Of a stretch of 64,000 nt of DNA, positions 24,534-36,365 are shown piece after piece. The DNA is taken from assembly GCA_036345935.2 (NCBI GenBank), contig JADWOT020000002.1, positions 19,496,342 to 19,560,341 of the forward strand, in the 5' to 3' direction. Source of the DNA: Taenia hydatigena. Its lineage: Eukaryota > Platyhelminthes > Cestoda > Cyclophyllidea > Taeniidae. Made by a program: the position numbers and the translations under genes. A model generated the notes under the pieces. The model ran no database searches. It had not been told where the DNA came from and saw only the letters and a program-made list of their open reading frames with translations. Positions within the stretch are counted from its first letter, which is position 1, and every line of letters starts with the position of its first letter.

Positions 24534-26110
24534 CTAAAGGCAGCATTGTGCTTCTCACCAAATAGTAGTCACAGTTTGCCAGACCTCTATCCAAGGAATG
24601 TGCGTCCACACTCAACAGGAGAGTTTTGTCCAGCTGTAGCACAAACACACAAATAAATAAAACACTTTGAGTTCTTTAAGTGCTTTGAAGTCACTGCAAA
24701 CGTTGCTGTAGCTATGCTCAATTTTGACAGTCTTCCAGATGCAGAGGATGGACTCGTTTATGCGAAATGCCATCTTTGTGTAATGAGAATTTTAAAGATG
24801 TGTACTAGCAAGTATAACCTTCTCAAAACTGTCCCAAATAATTAGGCAAATAAATAATTGAACAGAAAAATCGACAGTAAAGGTCTTTTACACTTTGACA
24901 AATCGTGAGAGCGGAAACGATGTCCTCGGGTCCACCTCGTCTGGCATTAAACAAATTACATTATAAGATATGCGAAATGCGTTTTTTTAAATTAATTAAA
25001 ACCGGGCACTTGGGTGCCTATTCAGGGCGATGAGGAATTGCGATTTGGTACAAGCAGTGTTGTCGTGAAAGGGGAGTTGATGCCCTCTAACATGCCAATG
25101 CTTTGCTGCCTAGTAACATCACTCATGTTAATGGTGACGTCGTTTAAAACAGGCAAATGAATCCGCCATAAAATAAATGCCATTTTGTGGTTAGTCGACC
25201 TGTAAATGTGTTTCTACCGCATTCCAATTTGGTGTATTGTATTGCCTATGGATTCACTAGGGACCATTTGGGTGGCATCACATCTTACATCCTCGCTGCC
25301 ACAACTGACAACTTAGCACATCGTCTTCTCTTTAGAGTAGATAAAACAATTTATTTAGGATACACAAGTTTCTTCACCCCATTTTTACCTCTGATGTAAT
25401 GAATTACATCTGGTTTTACTTGAATTACTTACTTAATAGTCCACACTATATCTCACATTGTTGAAGCAAAAGTGACGTCACCAATCAAGTATTTTGCCTC
25501 TTGAAATGAAGTGGCAATGCGTGAAGTGCACATGGAAAGATGAAAGTAGACATACTTTCGCCTTCGTAGCAGGGACTGCCCTAAGCTTTGCCTTTGAATA
25601 TGCACTTGCTATCATTAAACGAAATTAGATCCTTCGATGTTAAAGTAGAAATCTGTACCACCCAAAATACCCAACGATTGCAAGGTTTGGCGATGACCGT
25701 GCTGTAATTGCTCACATCTACCAAAAATACTTGATAATACTTGGAGGGTGCATTAAGAGACACATGTTTCATTCATCCAGGAGCTTTATGCGTGCGTAGC
25801 CGAATTAGTACACTCACCAAGTCTTCATGGAACCGATAGTCCATCGCAGTTTGGTGAATCAATGGAGGAGGCATAGTAGAGGAGCCATGCCTGACACTGC
25901 TTTCATTTTCAATGTTCGTCCGGATTTTGGCAACACCATCTTCCTACTTGAAATGAAATTGGGAGTACGACTGATTGACGCAAACTTCAGCCTCGTTCAG
26001 GCGCCACAAAGGCAAGCGCTGATAGTGAAGTACTAGCTTACAGCTTAACACTGGCCGTGTGAAACACATTTTTGAACATTGTAGAGGATGTAAAGTGTAT
26101 CGTGTCTAAA
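24534..26110. other. No gene seen
   Basis: This should hold the 5' part of the minus-strand array. I found no minus-strand signal-peptide exon that ends in phase 1. Confidence 0.4.
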
Positions 26111-26339
26111 ATGCTCATCAGTACATTTTTACTCTATTCCATCATGGTGTTGATAACGGCTTCACCTATCCAGACACACCCACACACTAACCTCTGTTCG
26201 CATTGCACATTCACATCTCGGACTTCAAAGAAATTCTTTGCAGTCCAGTGGTTTGTAGAGCTCGTGTCATCGTACCCACTGTCAACAGAAATTCGTGGCA
26301 ATACAAAAAAACACACTGAATCACGCCGTCGGTGTGGAG
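26111..26339 (+). CDS. Candidate signal-peptide first exon, ends in phase 1
   Basis: ATG at 26111 opens a 76-codon stretch. Its first 18 residues (MLISTFLLYSIMVLITAS) look like a classical secretion signal with a cleavage site after TAS. The rest contains four Cys, two as CSHC, one before a Gly donor codon and one beyond the donor in the unspliced frame. At 26340 the sequence is GTAAGG, splitting a Gly codon after its first base (phase 1). That is the phase needed to join the micro-exons at 29171 and beyond. If unspliced, the frame stops at 26362. A Kunitz-like spacing near the C-terminus (GN then CxxxxC) was considered, but the core Kunitz cysteines are absent. The link to the array 2.8 kb away is an inference. 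Confidence 0.4.
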
Positions 26340-29170
26340 GTAAGGCGTGTCGTGACGAATAGCCCTCGAATTGAGTGAGTGATCCTGGGGATATGTCCTA
26401 ACAGCATTGATGCAAAAGAACAACAAAGTCATGTTGGCCTCCTCGACAGATAGAGCCTTGTAAGGCATGTGCCTGACTGGCGCTGATGCCAGCATTGCTC
26501 ACTGCGAATCGACTAAGGGCAGCATATCGCCCTCCTGACAAGTCACTTTATTTTGTGGTAAAGAAAAGTATTGTTTGTGAAGACGAGGCTCATCGCATGG
26601 ATGCCTACAAAACCTACGAACTACCGATGCGTCTAATAGTTGATTTCAGTTGAACAAAAGTAGAGGTGAGAGAATGGCGAATGAGGTGGTGGTGTACGAT
26701 CTGTGAAATGACAGCCTTATAGCACTCACAGTTGGCACAATACAGTGTTATGTTAAACAAGAATGTTAAACTTCCATGAAGAATTAAGACAATGCTGTGA
26801 ACATAAGGGTTCTACTGCCGTAGGAAAGTTAATTAAATCGCCAGGTGTGGCTTTGGGTGAAGTAGGCGATGCACATCACCGATAATCCACTCATTACCCT
26901 CCACAAAACAATTAACTCTATGAATAATTTATCTTCAATAGCAGTTTTCTCGTCGTACACTATACCCATCATTGATGCAACCAAATGTCGTCTACGCATT
27001 TGCACAACACCCACTGAAGAGAGTGGGTGAATCATCACGACTACGTGACTGATGGATTGCGATGACTGTCTAACTGAGCGTTAGGCCTTGCAGCTTTGGC
27101 TCAGAATTTGTGTAGTTGTAACCCGTCTAGGCTGTCTACCCACGCAGCGGTTTAGAGGTCAGTTAAGTTCAAATAACTTTTCTTAAATGAATGAAGTCAT
27201 TCACATGGATGCGCGAGACTGTGTGCCAGTAGTATTCAGTCCTCTCTTGCATGTGACACTCATGTCTGCTTTTTTCATGTTACCGGACGATTCCTTTGGG
27301 AGTTGGTGCAATGACACAGACTCTACCTCGTTCAACACTGCCACTGTACCACAATGAACTTCTTTGAAGACCAAGCAATTCAAGCATGTACGTGTAAGAT
27401 ATAATTAGGGTTAGGAAGCCATGAGGTCCAAGTGGACGAGATTGTTAGCAACAAAAAATAACAGCGAAATGTGGTAGTGGTCACTTCGATAGCATAATCA
27501 CATGCCCCGAAGCATTGGGAAACTATCCCTCCAACACACCTAAAACCAGGAAGCGTATTTTGCGAAGTGATTGTAAAAAGGTGGCACAAAGTATTAATTT
27601 TTTGTCAGTAAGGAAGAAGGAAGTAGACGCATTGACTACTTGCTGTCCTTACACGGCGTTGCATGGGCTAAGTTAATTCGAAGGAGCCAAATTTTGCTGG
27701 GAATGGCCAGTGTGTCGAGGTACGTTTGATTCGAAAGCAATCTCAAACAGAAATCATTTCCATTAGATATTTTACCTCTGCCAGCCAAATTCTCAGTCTG
27801 CCAAGTCACTACAATCTTGGAATGAGATGTTGCACGGTGCAGTGTTGGTCAAATCCACAGCTCTGACCTCTGGCTTACACAATGCAACATCATTGGTGCG
27901 ACAAATGAAGCGAGAGAAAAGCTCCAATCAAGTAAGCGAAGCCAAAGTAGAACTTATATAAATGCACACGAGACATCGCTTGGAGCATAGGGGCAGATTA
28001 TGTTAGGAGCGATTGTGTTTCTCGTCTGTGTGGCACATGGCGTGGGTATGCATTCACAGCGTCACTTGCATTTTCCCACCATTTAATGCTTTCATTTGCT
28101 CTTATGTTATGGTTCTCATTTTTAGCTAAGATATTATAAATAAGGTTAGAGATGAGGAAGCACACTTTTTCTTTAAGGCAACCAAGGTCCAACGTTGTGG
28201 GGTTCTCGAGTTGTCGGAAGGCCGAGAGGATCATCAGACGTGATGACATATCGGTATCGTGGTGAATTGGTACGTGCATTAATGAGAATTTCCACATGAA
28301 GTCTCTTACAAGGGATTGTGTGAGATAAGTTTTACAAAGAATGAATTGGATTGAATGAATTGCACCATACTAACAGCGTCAAGTGCTTGCGACGCATGTA
28401 AACAACCACAGCATGGCCATCTCCTACCCTCGCAATCACTGTGTTTAGGTGGTGTATGTTTATAATCCATACCCAATGGGAGAAATGTCGATTAAAGATA
28501 ACGAATGCATATTCAGAGGCGAGGTTTGGGGTAGTCCTTGTCATCGAACTAAATATACGTTAAGCTTTATTTATTTATGCAAACTTTGCGCATTGCCTAT
28601 ATCATTCAAATGCGAATATGCATAGGCATGTGCACATATACACATTAACATATTTTAAGACGCGAAATGGTCAATTAAACAACTAATCTTTGCCTTGATA
28701 ATGGCAGATAGGATGCAAATTATATAAGTAGAGCCTCTTCCAAACACGGACGACAAAAGACCTGGCAAAAACCCATGTGCATTCGTGCTGGCCGCAGGTT
28801 TCGTTGATCATGAATGAACGCGACAGCTGTATGTGGAGAGGCATTAAACTCATACAAAACACCACCACCGATTGCAGTGAGTATAAAGGAAAGAAGCTAA
28901 ATTATTCATTGTTGTATTTGGTAAGAGAGCACTGTAGACCTATTTCAGCTAGCTCTAGCTCTTCAAGTAATTACTACCCTTTCAAAGACCATGTTCATAT
29001 TTACTAAAGCTTGGTGAGCATTTGCTAAGCCTGTGTTAACATTTGATGCTGCAGTTGACATGGTGAAAAATGCAACCAAAATCTGAGGATTTTCCATGGA
29101 TCATTCCCTACCCGATCTGGGTTGGAGTACGAAAACTTTGCTTGGATTTCTCAAGCAACATACCTGACAG
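26340..29170. other. Possible long first intron; no confident exon
   Basis: If 26111-26339 is exon 1 this is its intron. Weak phase-1-open candidates, such as a 9-nt stretch ending at the GTACGT donor at 27721 and one ending at 27931, have poor acceptors. A minus-strand frame at 27998-28297 is unrecognised. Confidence 0.35.
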
Positions 29171-29194
29171 TGTCCGTGGACTATACACAAAGTG
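29171..29194 (+). CDS. Micro-exon, 24 nt
   Basis: Acceptor ACCTGACAG, donor GTAAGT. Phase 1 reads SVDYTQS. Confidence 0.5.
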
Positions 29195-32055
29195 GTAAGT
29201 GTGGGATAATCACGCACTCACGAGCACATATTGTCTCCCAGTTTTGACGCAAGCAGGTTAAAGACAAAAGCACTTGTAGAGCAGTGTGTGGATGCGAAAA
29301 TCCGTGGGCGAAGAGGTCCTTGAATCGTTTGGGCGCCAAATGCTGAGCATTGTAAATTAAACTTTAGGAACATCACCAGAAATGGAGGAATGTAATCGTA
29401 AGTTTGAGCGCTAAAAAATTTTATCAAGCGTTAGCATTTAAAGAAGCTGTTGGTAGTTGCACGAAATACATCTCATTTTGTTGCAAATTATTTAAACAAA
29501 CCATCATAAACACTAACTGTTGCCAATTCCATCTTCCAGATTACCAGGAGGCACCAAGTAAGTCGCTTTACTTGGCGAAATGTGCAAACAAAATATTGGA
29601 CAAATAACAGAGTCGGTTTCTGTTCCTTCGTCAGCCTTCAGTCCGGTCAATCCTTATTTGTTCATTCTACATTGAAGCACTCACAGCTAGTGATTTAAAT
29701 TTGCTATCTACGACCGCACGTGCTGTCACAGAGCCACAAATCGGAGTGAGGCAAAAAGACTAAAGCGCCTCTCCCTTACCGCTGCAGAGTTTGGTTTAAA
29801 TGCTATATTGTTCCGTATTTTGTTAGCAGTCACGACACTCTTGGGTAAGTGTGCAGTTTGCTCAACGTTTTGACACTATCAAAAGAATTGTAACCGTGCA
29901 GAAGCAGTAGGATGATGGCATAAGTGAATGTCCGGTCCATAAAAACCCTCTAAAAATCTGTGGAAGTGCTGCTGCCTACCGAGCCTCATTCCAATCGTAG
30001 CTTAGGCTAATTAAACATTGCTGCGATGCCCTGTTGAAGAGCATGCCTTATAAGGCATTTAGATGCAGTCTCTTCCACCACTCACTGGCAGTCACGACAG
30101 CAACGGGTAAATCCGCTTTCGAGTTAGAGACTACACTCTCTTGTGTCAAATGCAGCATTGTCATGTGTTGAAGCCCAGTGCATACAACAATTATCCTGCA
30201 CTTTGAAAGTGACCACAACTTCTACTTTAAGCCACGACGTCTTCAGGTAAGTGTACCTTTCACTGCATTTGCTTACACCAACTCATCATTTAATGCTGTG
30301 TAGCGGAAGCAAGCACTATTGTGCCAAATCAGATGCTATCATGAATAGAATGCGCGTTTTTTAATTAGCGGTGTAATAATCCGCAAAATGTGGTACAGTA
30401 GTGGGTTGATAAGACGGCGCTCCACAGGCAAGTTGTTAACTTTTCCATGCCCTCTGTCACGTTACGAGAACCTGGCCTTTTGACCCATTTCCGTCACACA
30501 ATACCCAACCAGCCTACCCACACTGACGCTGGTTGGTTGAAGATTCTCGCCATCCGTGACCTGCCTAATTGCACCACATAAATTTTTCAAATGCGTGCAC
30601 AAATTAAAAAGCAGGCACCGTCCTGTTAAATCTTATTATCTTATAAGTGAAATGATATGGCATACAAATTATCTCAATCAGTAACAGTGTGGTTTGGCAT
30701 GTTGGGCAAACGCATAGACTACAGCCAAGTGAAACCATGATGAGTTCATACAAGTTGCAGGTGCCTACTGCCTTTGTCACCTTGTTGATTTCTTTGCATC
30801 ACACAGGGCCTGTGCTAACCCACAGCGTCGGTGGTAAGTCAACAATTGTCGCGGCCAATGAGCCGCATTCCATAGCTCGCCTTACTTGACGTGTTCCTCT
30901 CCATCTGCTCGGTTGTCCAGCATATGTTCCCTCTCCACCCCTTTACCTCAAGTGCCGGAGTTATAACGCTTTGTTATTTAACATGCTGAAATCGCGATAA
31001 ACGAGTATCCCAATTTTCTGATTAAACCCTTTTTTAAAACACACTCCTCACCATTTCCAAAGCATTCTGCCGCTGCATACAACAGCCCATTTAGCCCATG
31101 CTGTTCACACTGTTGTGTTCAAATGCCCAATTTTGCATTTCAGCCATGCTCTTGGTACTGCTAACGCAAAGATTATGAGTGGGAGAGCGAGTTGACAGGG
31201 CATTGCAGTAAACTTTGGCGAACCTTGTAAAATCACATCTTTCTGTTCTCTCCTTGCATACCTGTAACCCCTTCTCCAGTGATAAAGCTCCTATTCATAT
31301 TTTGGTAAATCAAACTTGCATTCCTATTTCATTATGCTGCCGAGTGAAACATAATCAAGGTCCTGCGCTATTTAGAACGTCTGGAAACACTGTGACAATT
31401 TAGCATGTGTAAAGATGACTCCTAGTTTACTTGAGCAGTTTGGTGACAAGAGCATAACCACCTTCTGTTATACAAAGGACACTACGCGTCGCCCCTCTCT
31501 CCCTCATCATCTTCACACAAGTCGAATCCACTTCTACTCACATTGAGTGGAATTAAATTTTGGTTAATTATCCTGGTTGAAAAATCTGTTGTTGGACAGA
31601 ATTCCTTTTCGTTTGAACAATTGGTTGATAGTTGTGCCAAAGGTAACCAACAGCGACAATCAGTTGCCGAAACAAAAGTAGTGGAGCATACTCAACAGTC
31701 TTGACGAAAGCTCAGACATCTCAACACTGTAATCTTTTGTTTTTCTAAAGCCCACCTGACAACTTTAAGAATACTTGCATTGCTGACTCTTTATTCCTGC
31801 CACAGCATTCATATTTCATCGTTAAAACAGTTCATTTATCGGGACTTCAGTAACACTAGCTGTCAACGTCCCATTAGATTCATGAGCTTGCCAACCCAAT
31901 GTGCAAGCAACGACTTCGTTGACACATTCAAGGAAGCACCGTGGAACACAGTCGGGGTCTCTAATATGCACCTGAGAATGCTTCACAAGAATTTCTATGT
32001 GGCTGCGCTACTCTGGTTACAAACGAGGCCGAGCTCCGCACACCTGATGAAGTAA
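29171..32055 (+). CDS. Micro-exon gene (MEG-like), mostly symmetric phase-1 exons
   Basis: Proposed exons: 29171-29194 (24 nt), 29368-29397 (30), 29540-29557 (18), 29830-29844 (15), 30092-30106 (15), 30232-30246 (15), 30807-30833 (27), 31280-31304 (25) and 31806-32055 (terminal, stop TAA). The first seven are multiples of three and are all open in phase 1. The 25-nt exon shifts to phase 2, which is the phase in which the terminal exon is open for 82 codons. Acceptors and donors match the consensus (mostly GTAAGT). Translated, the micro-exons give a Thr/Ser-rich stretch with TTLL, TTAT and TTSS modules, then a hydrophobic IKLLFIF and a C-terminal domain I do not recognise. Schistosome MEGs have this plan and make secreted, variably spliced proteins; exon skipping here would keep the frame. 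The first exon is uncertain (see 26111). Weaker extra micro-exons are possible at 29242-29256 and 29734-29745. Confidence 0.6.
29242..29256 (+). CDS. Possible extra micro-exon, 15 nt, weak donor
   Basis: Good acceptor (TTGTCTCCCAG) but donor GTTAAA. Phase 1 reads LTQA. Confidence 0.2.
29368..29397 (+). CDS. Micro-exon, 30 nt, conserved in minus-strand array
   Basis: Acceptor AACTTTAG, donor GTAAGT. Phase 1 reads TSPEMEECN; the other two phases are closed by a stop here or in the homologue 24504-24533. Confidence 0.6.
29540..29557 (+). CDS. Micro-exon, 18 nt
   Basis: Very good acceptor (CCAATTCCATCTTCCAG, with CACTAAC as possible branch site) and donor GTAAGT. Phase 1 reads YQEAP. Confidence 0.65.
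29734..29745 (+). CDS. Possible extra micro-exon, 12 nt
   Basis: Acceptor CACAGAG, donor GTGAGG. Phase 1 reads TNR. Weak. Confidence 0.2.
29830..29844 (+). CDS. Micro-exon, 15 nt, Thr-Thr module 1
   Basis: TCACGACACTCTTGG between TTTGTTAGCAG and GTAAGT. Phase 1 reads TTLL. Homologue of 24062-24076. Confidence 0.65.
30092..30106 (+). CDS. Micro-exon, 15 nt, Thr-Thr module 2
   Basis: TCACGACAGCAACGG between CCACTCACTGGCAG and GTAAAT. Phase 1 reads TTAT. Confidence 0.65.
30232..30246 (+). CDS. Micro-exon, 15 nt, Thr-Thr module 3
   Basis: CCACGACGTCTTCAG between TTCTACTTTAAG and GTAAGT. Phase 1 reads TTSS. Confidence 0.6.
30807..30833 (+). CDS. Micro-exon, 27 nt, or end of an alternative first exon
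   Basis: Acceptor GCATCACACAG, donor GTAAGT. Phase 1 reads PVLTHSVG. The same reading frame continues upstream without a stop to an ATG pair at about 30737, giving MMSSYKLQVPTAFVTLLISL, which looks like a signal peptide. The exon could therefore be used internally or as the end of an alternative start exon; both end in phase 1. Confidence 0.5.
31280..31304 (+). CDS. Short exon, 25 nt, phase 1 to phase 2
   Basis: Strong pyrimidine-rich acceptor (AACCCCTTCTCCAG), donor GTAAAT. Reads IKLLFIF. Confidence 0.4.
31806..32055 (+). CDS. Terminal exon of the MEG-like gene
   Basis: Acceptor CTTTATTCCTGCCACAG. Open from the first base in the phase left by the 25-nt exon, ending in TAA. Two Cys lie within the exon, and a third may form at the junction. 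No recognised domain. A donor-like GTAAGA overlaps the stop at 32052, so the gene could continue. Confidence 0.4.
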
Positions 32056-35000
32056 GAAGCAGGTTAGTGCTCACAACAATAACATTGCGGTACAATTATG
32101 TTTGTGTGATTGTAATGTTAAGTAGTTCACGAGGCAATCATACACATTCCTTTTCAATATGCCATACTTCCATTTCGCAAAAAGCACAGGTTGTCACCTT
32201 GTTGACATCTATTCCGCTATACTACTTTAACATTCTTAAGAGGTGAAATTTAAAGGCGTATAATGGGCACTTAGGTTGGAGGATTTAAAATTATTCTCAT
32301 CAAGGTGAATTGTTCTGCCACATTCATCTCGATTAACGCTAAGTAGACAACTAGTGAAAAAATAGTAATTAGTATCAATTAGGATTTCAATGAATACAAG
32401 ATGACTTTGAAAAGTCGCTTATAAAATTACGGATGTTAGCATACCATTGGCATTTCTGAAGTTTGCAAAAGTGATTTTCTTATTAATTCTACAGTGAGGC
32501 AGTATTGGAATGATGCGGGAAGGAATGAAGGGTTGAACTGAGAGAAGGAGATGAATGCACATGTATTACCCCAAATTTTTACAATGTTTACATATTCTGA
32601 TCGTTTCGGCCTATTGCCGCGCCTAGAAGGGCTGGACGCTGGGTTGAGTGTGGTGGAAAAATGAATAGATGACGGTGGAAAGAAGGATGAGGGCGAGAGA
32701 GGGACAAAGGGTGAAGACAAATTAAATAAGGAGAGAATCATTGGAGGTGAACGGTGTGATGAGGATGATGCCAATGCGGAGAAGTACGGCGAGCAGTGGA
32801 GGGTGCTGAAGAGCATAGATCAGCATGTTTGGCGATGGGATGCGGGATAACTTCCTCTTGGTTGACGTGCGCAATATCAGTCAATGGCACGTGTCGAGCA
32901 GTGCCACCCTCAGTCAAACTTCCTTATCGATGATTTTGTGAGATCAGAAATCCCTCCCTTTATGCTTCTCTATTTTGGTTTATACAGTACATGAGGACGT
33001 GAAGAGGAGGCCTATGTAGATTTGGATGAGGAGACGGCCAATAAACTAGCCCTTACTGAGGTTTTGGCTTTCGGTTTTGACCCGCTTGACATTTGAGCAC
33101 TTCTCTTCCCTCACTAAAAGCCAGCCACTTCAACTTGGAGAATGAAAGAAGGATGATCACTGAAGAGGAATCGCCCCTCAAATTAACATGCTCTATTAGG
33201 TCTGCCGAGCAGCTTTAGTAAAGTTCATTGCTCGAAAGAATTATATTAAAGCGACTATGGACGAGTTTGGCAAAATCAGAGCCAAAGGCCTTTCATCGTC
33301 TCCTAGAAATGGATGGTAAAGTTAACTCTGAGGTTCAACTTGAAATCTTTAGATTAATAATGTGCTTGGACTGCTACCTTTAGGATAGTAATTAATATCG
33401 CGCTTGGGCTTTCTGATTAAACCTTCCTGGGCACTTCTATTGCTTGTGAAGTTAATTCTACATCGTGTACACTGCCTCAGGTACCGCACTCCCCAATAAA
33501 TCCCATCTTTCTGCGTCTTTCCAGGTGACCCTCACTATCCTATCAGAGCTACCTGATGCGGCTTCGCCCAACACCCTTACGTACGGAATAGACGCTTTAG
33601 CTATCAAAACTGTGCAGAGTTGTCAACTTCATGGGAGGCTTGATGGTGTGGAGAGCGGAGAAGATGAGGAGTGCTCCGTGTCGCTTATAAAATAACTACA
33701 ATATGCACCTCTTTGGTTACGAGGGGGGCATCCTTCCACCACAACCGATGCCATTTCTCCACCTTCCGTCATGCATCTTAGGGAATCATCCCATTCATCA
33801 CTTTTATTTAAGCACACTTGCATTTTGACGTATTCCTTTTACTAGGTGATTTCACTAATTCTTAATGGTTGTGGGTATCAACTGGAGGGTGGTGAGGATT
33901 GAGATGGAAAGTGTGTAGCTGATACGGGCAATTAACAACCGCGTGCACCACAAGTGGGTGGTTAGCAGTGTGGCGAAATACTGGGCGGTTCGGAAGTGGA
34001 AAAGGAATCCTGGTCTCTACCTACTTGGCTCTAAATCTTGTGTGCAGGATGTGACTAACATGCGGATGGTTTGATGTCTTCTTGACTCAATGCATTTGAA
34101 ATCTTGAGGCCAAACAACCGATGAAATTCATCAAATCACAGTCAAATATACATGCTTAAATGGAGCACTGCGTTATCAGAGCCTCAAACTAAGAATGGGG
34201 TAGGTCCTTCTGTGGCACCTGGCTTTCCATAGTGAAGTGCGTATTCCACCCAATGCAGCCTAGTCTTTGCAAACAGAAGTGCACGACCGTCTCTGTCAAG
34301 TGGTGGAAGATGGCATTGCTTCTGTTCTTAAGAGATTTCCTGCAGACCTAGGGGCTAAAGATGTCTCACCAATATGATCTTCATTTTTAGCGCTTCTTTT
34401 AATAATTGTCAAGGATTCTCCCATTCGAGACATGTATACTTCATCTGTCCTGTTGGAGCCAAGTATTTCAACACTAGAAAACAGTATGCGTTTTTTGAAA
34501 TAAGGTTTACTTCCCTTTGCTTGGAACCCTTCCCGCCTAGTGCTCTCCAGTGGTTCGGCGCCTACGCTAAGGGCTTAACGTAAAGGTAAAATTATTCAAA
34601 ACAAATCTAAATATTTGTTAACCGTACAATCAATCTTCTCAAATTAATCTCGCTTTTAGGGTTCAAAGTGGAGATCTTTTGCACTTATTTAGACTGGGTG
34701 CAAATATTGTAGAAATCTACGCGTCGCCCAATTGATGACAATAGTTTTGTAATAGTTGTGATCGTTTTGGTGTTCATCCTTTCCTCCTCTACCCTCACTG
34801 CATTGCAGACTAGCCAATTATGACTAAAACCTGCATCTATGATTCATGCTTCTGCAGGTAGATGTGTAACGTACATGCACTTTGGGCAACAAGTGTACTT
34901 GCTGTCTACTGTACAGCAGCGGTGTGGTTTATTGCGTGTCCAACTTCACGGAGGTTTGAGATCATGCAGTTTGTGTGCCCAACCGGTGTCACGACCCAAA

Positions 35001-36365
35001 GCTCATGCTGATAGTCTCCTAGTCTTCGTGGTCCTTAGTCGTATCCTCTCACCTACAGTACTTTAGCCTACTACTACTGAAGGGCAGATTCGGGGTGTCG
35101 GAGTGTAACATCACTGAGAATTCATACCGAAAATCATCGAGCATATTTTAAATAATAGACCATTATACAATTTCTTTACCAGTCTACCAAACAAAAGAGA
35201 TACATTTCTACAAATTTTGTGAACTAAAAAATCGTAAATGATCTAGTGGCTTATTAATAAGAGGAAGTGAAGTAACCATAACAGCAACAGTGAGGGAACA
35301 TGTGGATTATCCTCGAACAGGAGAATGAAATGTACTCCATTTTAACACTGCCATGTTTACTGTGTCTCGGTCATAACGCTGCCAATACTGCCCAAATATG
35401 GCCCCCACAAATTTGTCAACGCGTTCCAAGATAGTGAGCATCGAGGCTGAAGAGATTGGTGACGTCTTGCCAACAACACTAACGGCTGCTTTATTGTATG
35501 AATTCTCACCTCTACCTTTTTTCTGGCTTAGTAGCGCAAAATTCACCTTCTACTTTTACCACTAATGTCAGAGAACACTTTGACTTCTACGTGCCTCTCA
35601 CAGAACCCATTCCCAAGTCCAAGTTGGAGAACTGCTGCAGTCCAGCTTAACTCGTTCTCGAGAAGAACAAAGCAGCCACCGATCAGAGAGGCTTCCCTCG
35701 CTAATGGATGGTAACAAAGATAACAAAGAGTAACAAAAGGAGACCTCAACTGCTGAATAAATATAAATTTCATGGCTTGCACCAAATTAGCGTCGAATGT
35801 GGGAGAAATGAAGACTTAATGTGTTTGGAGAGGAAGTGAGGTAGACAGTGAAAGAAGTAGGATGTGGAACGATGATGGCTAGTAAGGGGGAGGAACTGAA
35901 TTAGAACTGTAGAGAATTCAGCCCTGGAGGGATGAGAATTCGAAAAAAAACATCAAAAACCATCCACAGTCTCGGTAATTAATCGTGTAATTGTTGCTGT
36001 TAAACTCAATTAGACGTGCTTATCCCTTAAGGTCAGTGTTACGATTCTCATTCTTAAATGCGATCTCTTAATGCAGGCTGTCGTTCTGTGTAGGAAGATT
36101 TATCTACACGTGTTGGAACACCTGCCCGCATTAGCCGACAGCCAGCAGGTTGTCGGTCTGTGTGTAGCAAGTGTTCTGTGAGGTTATGCGTTGGTTGTCT
36201 CATGCATTATCATTATAAGTCTGACGTTTGGTGTATTCCGTCGGCGTGGGTGTATTAGCATGTTTATACGCACGTAGACATTAAAAATAAAGCGACGATG
36301 CCACCCACGAGATGTTTATTTACACATCAAGGAATTATATAAGTGAAGGGTTTCTTAACGCCACA
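32056..36365. other. No gene seen
   Basis: About 4.3 kb of AT-rich sequence. The minus-strand frame 32436-32816 (126 codons, Ser/Pro-rich) and several acceptor-like sites do not combine into a supported gene. This could hold downstream introns or the 3' UTR of the MEG-like gene. Confidence 0.4.

Noticed and set aside
26111..26362. Kunitz-type inhibitor, because of a signal peptide and a GN...CxxxxC tail
   Set aside because: The other Kunitz cysteines and the FxYGGC core are absent.
15277..32816. Possible shared repeat between the minus-strand frames at 15277-15618 and 32436-32816
   Set aside because: The similarity is patchy and mostly compositional (purine-rich); I could not align it convincingly.
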